This document shows positions 7,871 to 9,963 of a stretch of DNA of 9,963 bases, piece by piece. The position numbers and the translations under genes were made by a program. The first letter of the stretch is position 1. Each line of letters starts with the position of its first letter. The DNA is taken from NCBI GenBank assembly GCA_031289895.1, contig JAITOP010000305.1:1-9963 (forward strand), written 5' to 3'. The notes beneath the pieces are model-generated. The model did no database searches. It was not told where the DNA came from and was given only the letters and a program-made list of their open reading frames with translations. This DNA comes from Prevotellaceae bacterium. Lineage in GTDB: Bacteria; Bacteroidota; Bacteroidia; Bacteroidales; UBA932.

Positions 7871-9943
7871 ATGAATAATATAAATAAAACAACAACAAAA
7901 TGCTGCATAACAATATTTTTTCTATGCCTTTTAGCAATTAATACCCTGCAAGCCGAAGATGGCAGCAATTTATGGCTACGCTCCGAAACCAACGCCAACG
8001 CAACAGTTTCAGCAAACAAACAATCCGCTGCTATTGATATAGCAATTAATGAATTACGCACACAATGGAGAGGTGCGCCGATACAATTAACCGTTTCGTC
8101 AGCAAAAAACCTTCGTTATCTGGGAAATGATGGTTTTATGATTTCGGGAAATATCAACACAAAGATTACTGTTACAGCATTTTCCGAGCAAGGATTATTG
8201 TACGCCGCATATCATTTGATACGATTACAGGCTGTCGGCAATCTTCCCGAAAATATTGATATTGTTGAAATTCCGAAATACCAACTTCGTATTCTTAACC
8301 ATTGGGATAATCTTAACAGAAGTATTGAGCGCGGATATGCGGGAAAATCTCTTTGGGAATGGGAAAAATTACCTGCCGAAATATCTCCGCGATATAAAGA
8401 ATATGCGCGTGCAAACGCATCTGTCGGAATCAACGGCTCTGTGCTGAACAATGTAAATGCCTCGCCGCAAATACTTTCAGCCGAAATGCTGGAAAAAGTA
8501 AAAATAATTGCCGACGAATTTAGACCTTATCATATAAAAGTTTATTTATCTATTAATTTTTCGTCGCCTGTAGAACTTGGAAAACTAAGCACCTCCGACC
8601 CGCTCGACAAAGATGTGCAAAAATGGTGGAAAAATAAAGCAGATGAAATTTATCGTTTGATACCCGATTTCGGCGGTTTTTTGGTAAAAGCCAATTCCGA
8701 AGGATTGCCCGGTCCACAGGATTTCGGGCGCACGCATCTTGACGGAGCAAACATGATTGCCGATGCTCTTGCACCCCACAATGGCATTGTGATGTGGCGA
8801 GCATTTGTATATAATCCCACCGATAACGACAGAGCAAAACAGGCATATCAGGAATTTATGCCTTTTGATGGGCAATTTCGTTCAAATGTAATAATTCAGG
8901 TAAAAAACGGTCCGGTTGATTTTCAACCTCGCGAACCTTTCAGCCCATTGTTCGGCGCAATGCAGAAAACGCCGGTGATGCCCGAATTTCAAATCACACA
9001 GGAATATCTTGGATTTTCAAATCACTTGGCATATCTTGCGCCGCTTTTCAAAGAATGTCTTGACAGCGAAACCTACGCACGCGGCAACGGAAGTACGGTT
9101 GCAGCCGCCACCGACGGTTCTTTGTTCGGACACAATATTTCAGCAATAGCAGGAGTTGCAAATACAGGCGATAATGTAAACTGGTGCGGACATCCTTTTG
9201 CTCAGGCAAATTGGTATGCTTTCGGACGTTTGGCTTGGAATCACAACCTTTCATCAGAAAATATTGCCCGCGAATGGCTGAAACAAACTTTTACCAACAA
9301 CGAAGAATTTGTAACGACAATAACCGATTTAATGCTGCGTTCGCGCGAAGCCGTAGTTGATTATATGATGCCGCTCGGATTGCATCATATTTTTGCTATG
9401 GGTCATCATTACGGACCCGAACCTTGGTGCTATTTTCCTAATGTTCGTCCCGATTGGCTGCCGCCGTATTATCATAAAGCCGATTCTGCCGGAGTAGGAT
9501 TTGACCGAACTGAAAAAGGAAGTAATGCTGTATCTCAGTATTTTTCGCCTTTACACGAAGAATTTAATGATATAAAAACCTGTGACGAACGTTTTTTGTT
9601 GTGGTTTCATCATGTTGAATGGAATTATGAAATGAAAAGCGGACGCACATTTTGGGACGAACTTTGTTATCATTACCAACATGGAGTTACTGAAGTACGC
9701 GATTTTCAGAAAATATGGGATAAAGTAGAACAGTACGTTGATGCCGAACGCTTTGTGCTTGTACAATATAAACTGCGAATACAATCGCGCGATGCCGTAT
9801 GGTGGAAAGATGCTTGTTTACTATATTTTCAAACATTTTCAAAAAAACATATTCCTTACGATATCGAGCGTCCCATATACGATTTAGATGATTTGATGAA
9901 GATAAGACTTAAAGAACCGGACATTATAAAAATTAAGAATTAA
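7871..9943 (+). CDS. Exported GH67 alpha-glucuronidase
   Basis: GH67 enzymes hydrolyse the alpha-1,2 bond between (4-O-methyl-)glucuronic acid and the non-reducing-end xylose of xylooligosaccharides. The ATG at 7871 gives 690 residues with a signal peptide (MNNINK, hydrophobic ITIFFLCLLAI, cleavage near LQA/E at 28/29); no lipobox is seen. The upstream in-frame GTG at 7844 lies in a tandem repeat and only adds nine residues before the signal. An N-terminal domain (about 30-130) precedes the catalytic barrel. Family motifs are RILNHWDNLNRSIERGYAG, LVKANSEGLPGPQDFGRTH, IIQVKNGPVDFQPREPFSP and EFQITQEYLG. E277, D350 and E378 are spaced 73 and 28 residues apart, the same spacing as the catalytic acid and paired carboxylates reported for Cellvibrio GlcA67A (E292, D365, E393). 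The C-terminal helical domain contains WNYEMKSGRTFWDELCYHY. The gene is complete, likely periplasmic, and follows GH115 by 110 bp in the same direction. Confidence 0.96.
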   Translation: MNNINKTTTKCCITIFFLCLLAINTLQAEDGSNLWLRSETNANATVSANKQSAAIDIAINELRTQWRGAPIQLTVSSAKNLRYLGNDGFMISGNINTKITVTAFSEQGLLYAAYHLIRLQAVGNLPENIDIVEIPKYQLRILNHWDNLNRSIERGYAGKSLWEWEKLPAEISPRYKEYARANASVGINGSVLNNVNASPQILSAEMLEKVKIIADEFRPYHIKVYLSINFSSPVELGKLSTSDPLDKDVQKWWKNKADEIYRLIPDFGGFLVKANSEGLPGPQDFGRTHLDGANMIADALAPHNGIVMWRAFVYNPTDNDRAKQAYQEFMPFDGQFRSNVIIQVKNGPVDFQPREPFSPLFGAMQKTPVMPEFQITQEYLGFSNHLAYLAPLFKECLDSETYARGNGSTVAAATDGSLFGHNISAIAGVANTGDNVNWCGHPFAQANWYAFGRLAWNHNLSSENIAREWLKQTFTNNEEFVTTITDLMLRSREAVVDYMMPLGLHHIFAMGHHYGPEPWCYFPNVRPDWLPPYYHKADSAGVGFDRTEKGSNAVSQYFSPLHEEFNDIKTCDERFLLWFHHVEWNYEMKSGRTFWDELCYHYQHGVTEVRDFQKIWDKVEQYVDAERFVLVQYKLRIQSRDAVWWKDACLLYFQTFSKKHIPYDIERPIYDLDDLMKIRLKEPDIIKIKN

Positions 9944-9963
9944 GAATTAAAAATTAAGAATTA
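9931..9963 (+). repeat. AT-rich heptamer tandem repeat (AATTAAG) over the GH67 stop codon, reaching the window edge
   Basis: The sequence divides into AATTAAG, AATTAAG, AATTAAA, AATTAAG and a partial AATTA at the edge. The GH67 stop TAA (9941-9943) lies in the second unit, so the last codons of the protein are already repeat sequence. Its full length is not visible. It has no inverted-repeat arms suggesting a terminator. Confidence 0.85.

Noticed and set aside
1..9963. Mobile element, phage, defence or biosynthetic system
   Set aside because: No transposase, integrase, tRNA, terminal inverted repeats or defence-family motifs were found. All four genes belong to a conventional polysaccharide utilisation locus.

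Overview
The window reads as one end of a polysaccharide utilisation locus (PUL) from an AT-rich member of the Bacteroidota, probably Bacteroidales. The evidence is a SusC-type outer-membrane receptor, a one-protein hybrid two-component regulator (HTCS), A-rich ribosome-binding regions and TAnnTTTG-type -7 promoter elements. I cannot name a species.

Layout. Positions 1-779 (minus strand) hold the first 259 codons of a SusC/RagA-like TonB-dependent transporter, which runs off the left edge. Positions 780-1114 are a divergent regulatory region with a candidate -7 element for each side and a regularly spaced set of GTTAC half-sites. Positions 1115-5230 (plus strand) encode a complete HTCS: 14-blade periplasmic sensor, Y_Y_Y domain, one membrane span, histidine kinase, receiver and AraC-type DNA-binding domain. 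Four bases later comes a GH115 alpha-glucuronidase (5235-7760). After a 110-bp gap, mostly a short-unit tandem repeat, comes a GH67 alpha-glucuronidase (7871-9943). A second AT-rich repeat covers the GH67 stop codon and reaches the right edge.

How it fits together. Both enzymes are predicted to be exported and to remove glucuronic acid or 4-O-methyl-glucuronic acid side groups from glucuronoxylan. GH115 enzymes accept internal and terminal decorations; GH67 enzymes need the decorated xylose at the non-reducing end of an oligosaccharide. The likely scheme is import of glucurono-xylooligosaccharides through the SusC/D pair, removal of the acid in the periplasm, and detection of an oligosaccharide by the HTCS, which then activates the locus. 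The substrate is inferred from the enzyme families.

I found no undescribed system. The most notable points are the tandem repeat array at the GH115-GH67 junction, flanked by an identical 12-mer that contains the GH67 start codon, and three GTTAC half-sites centred exactly 21 bp apart in the divergent promoter region.
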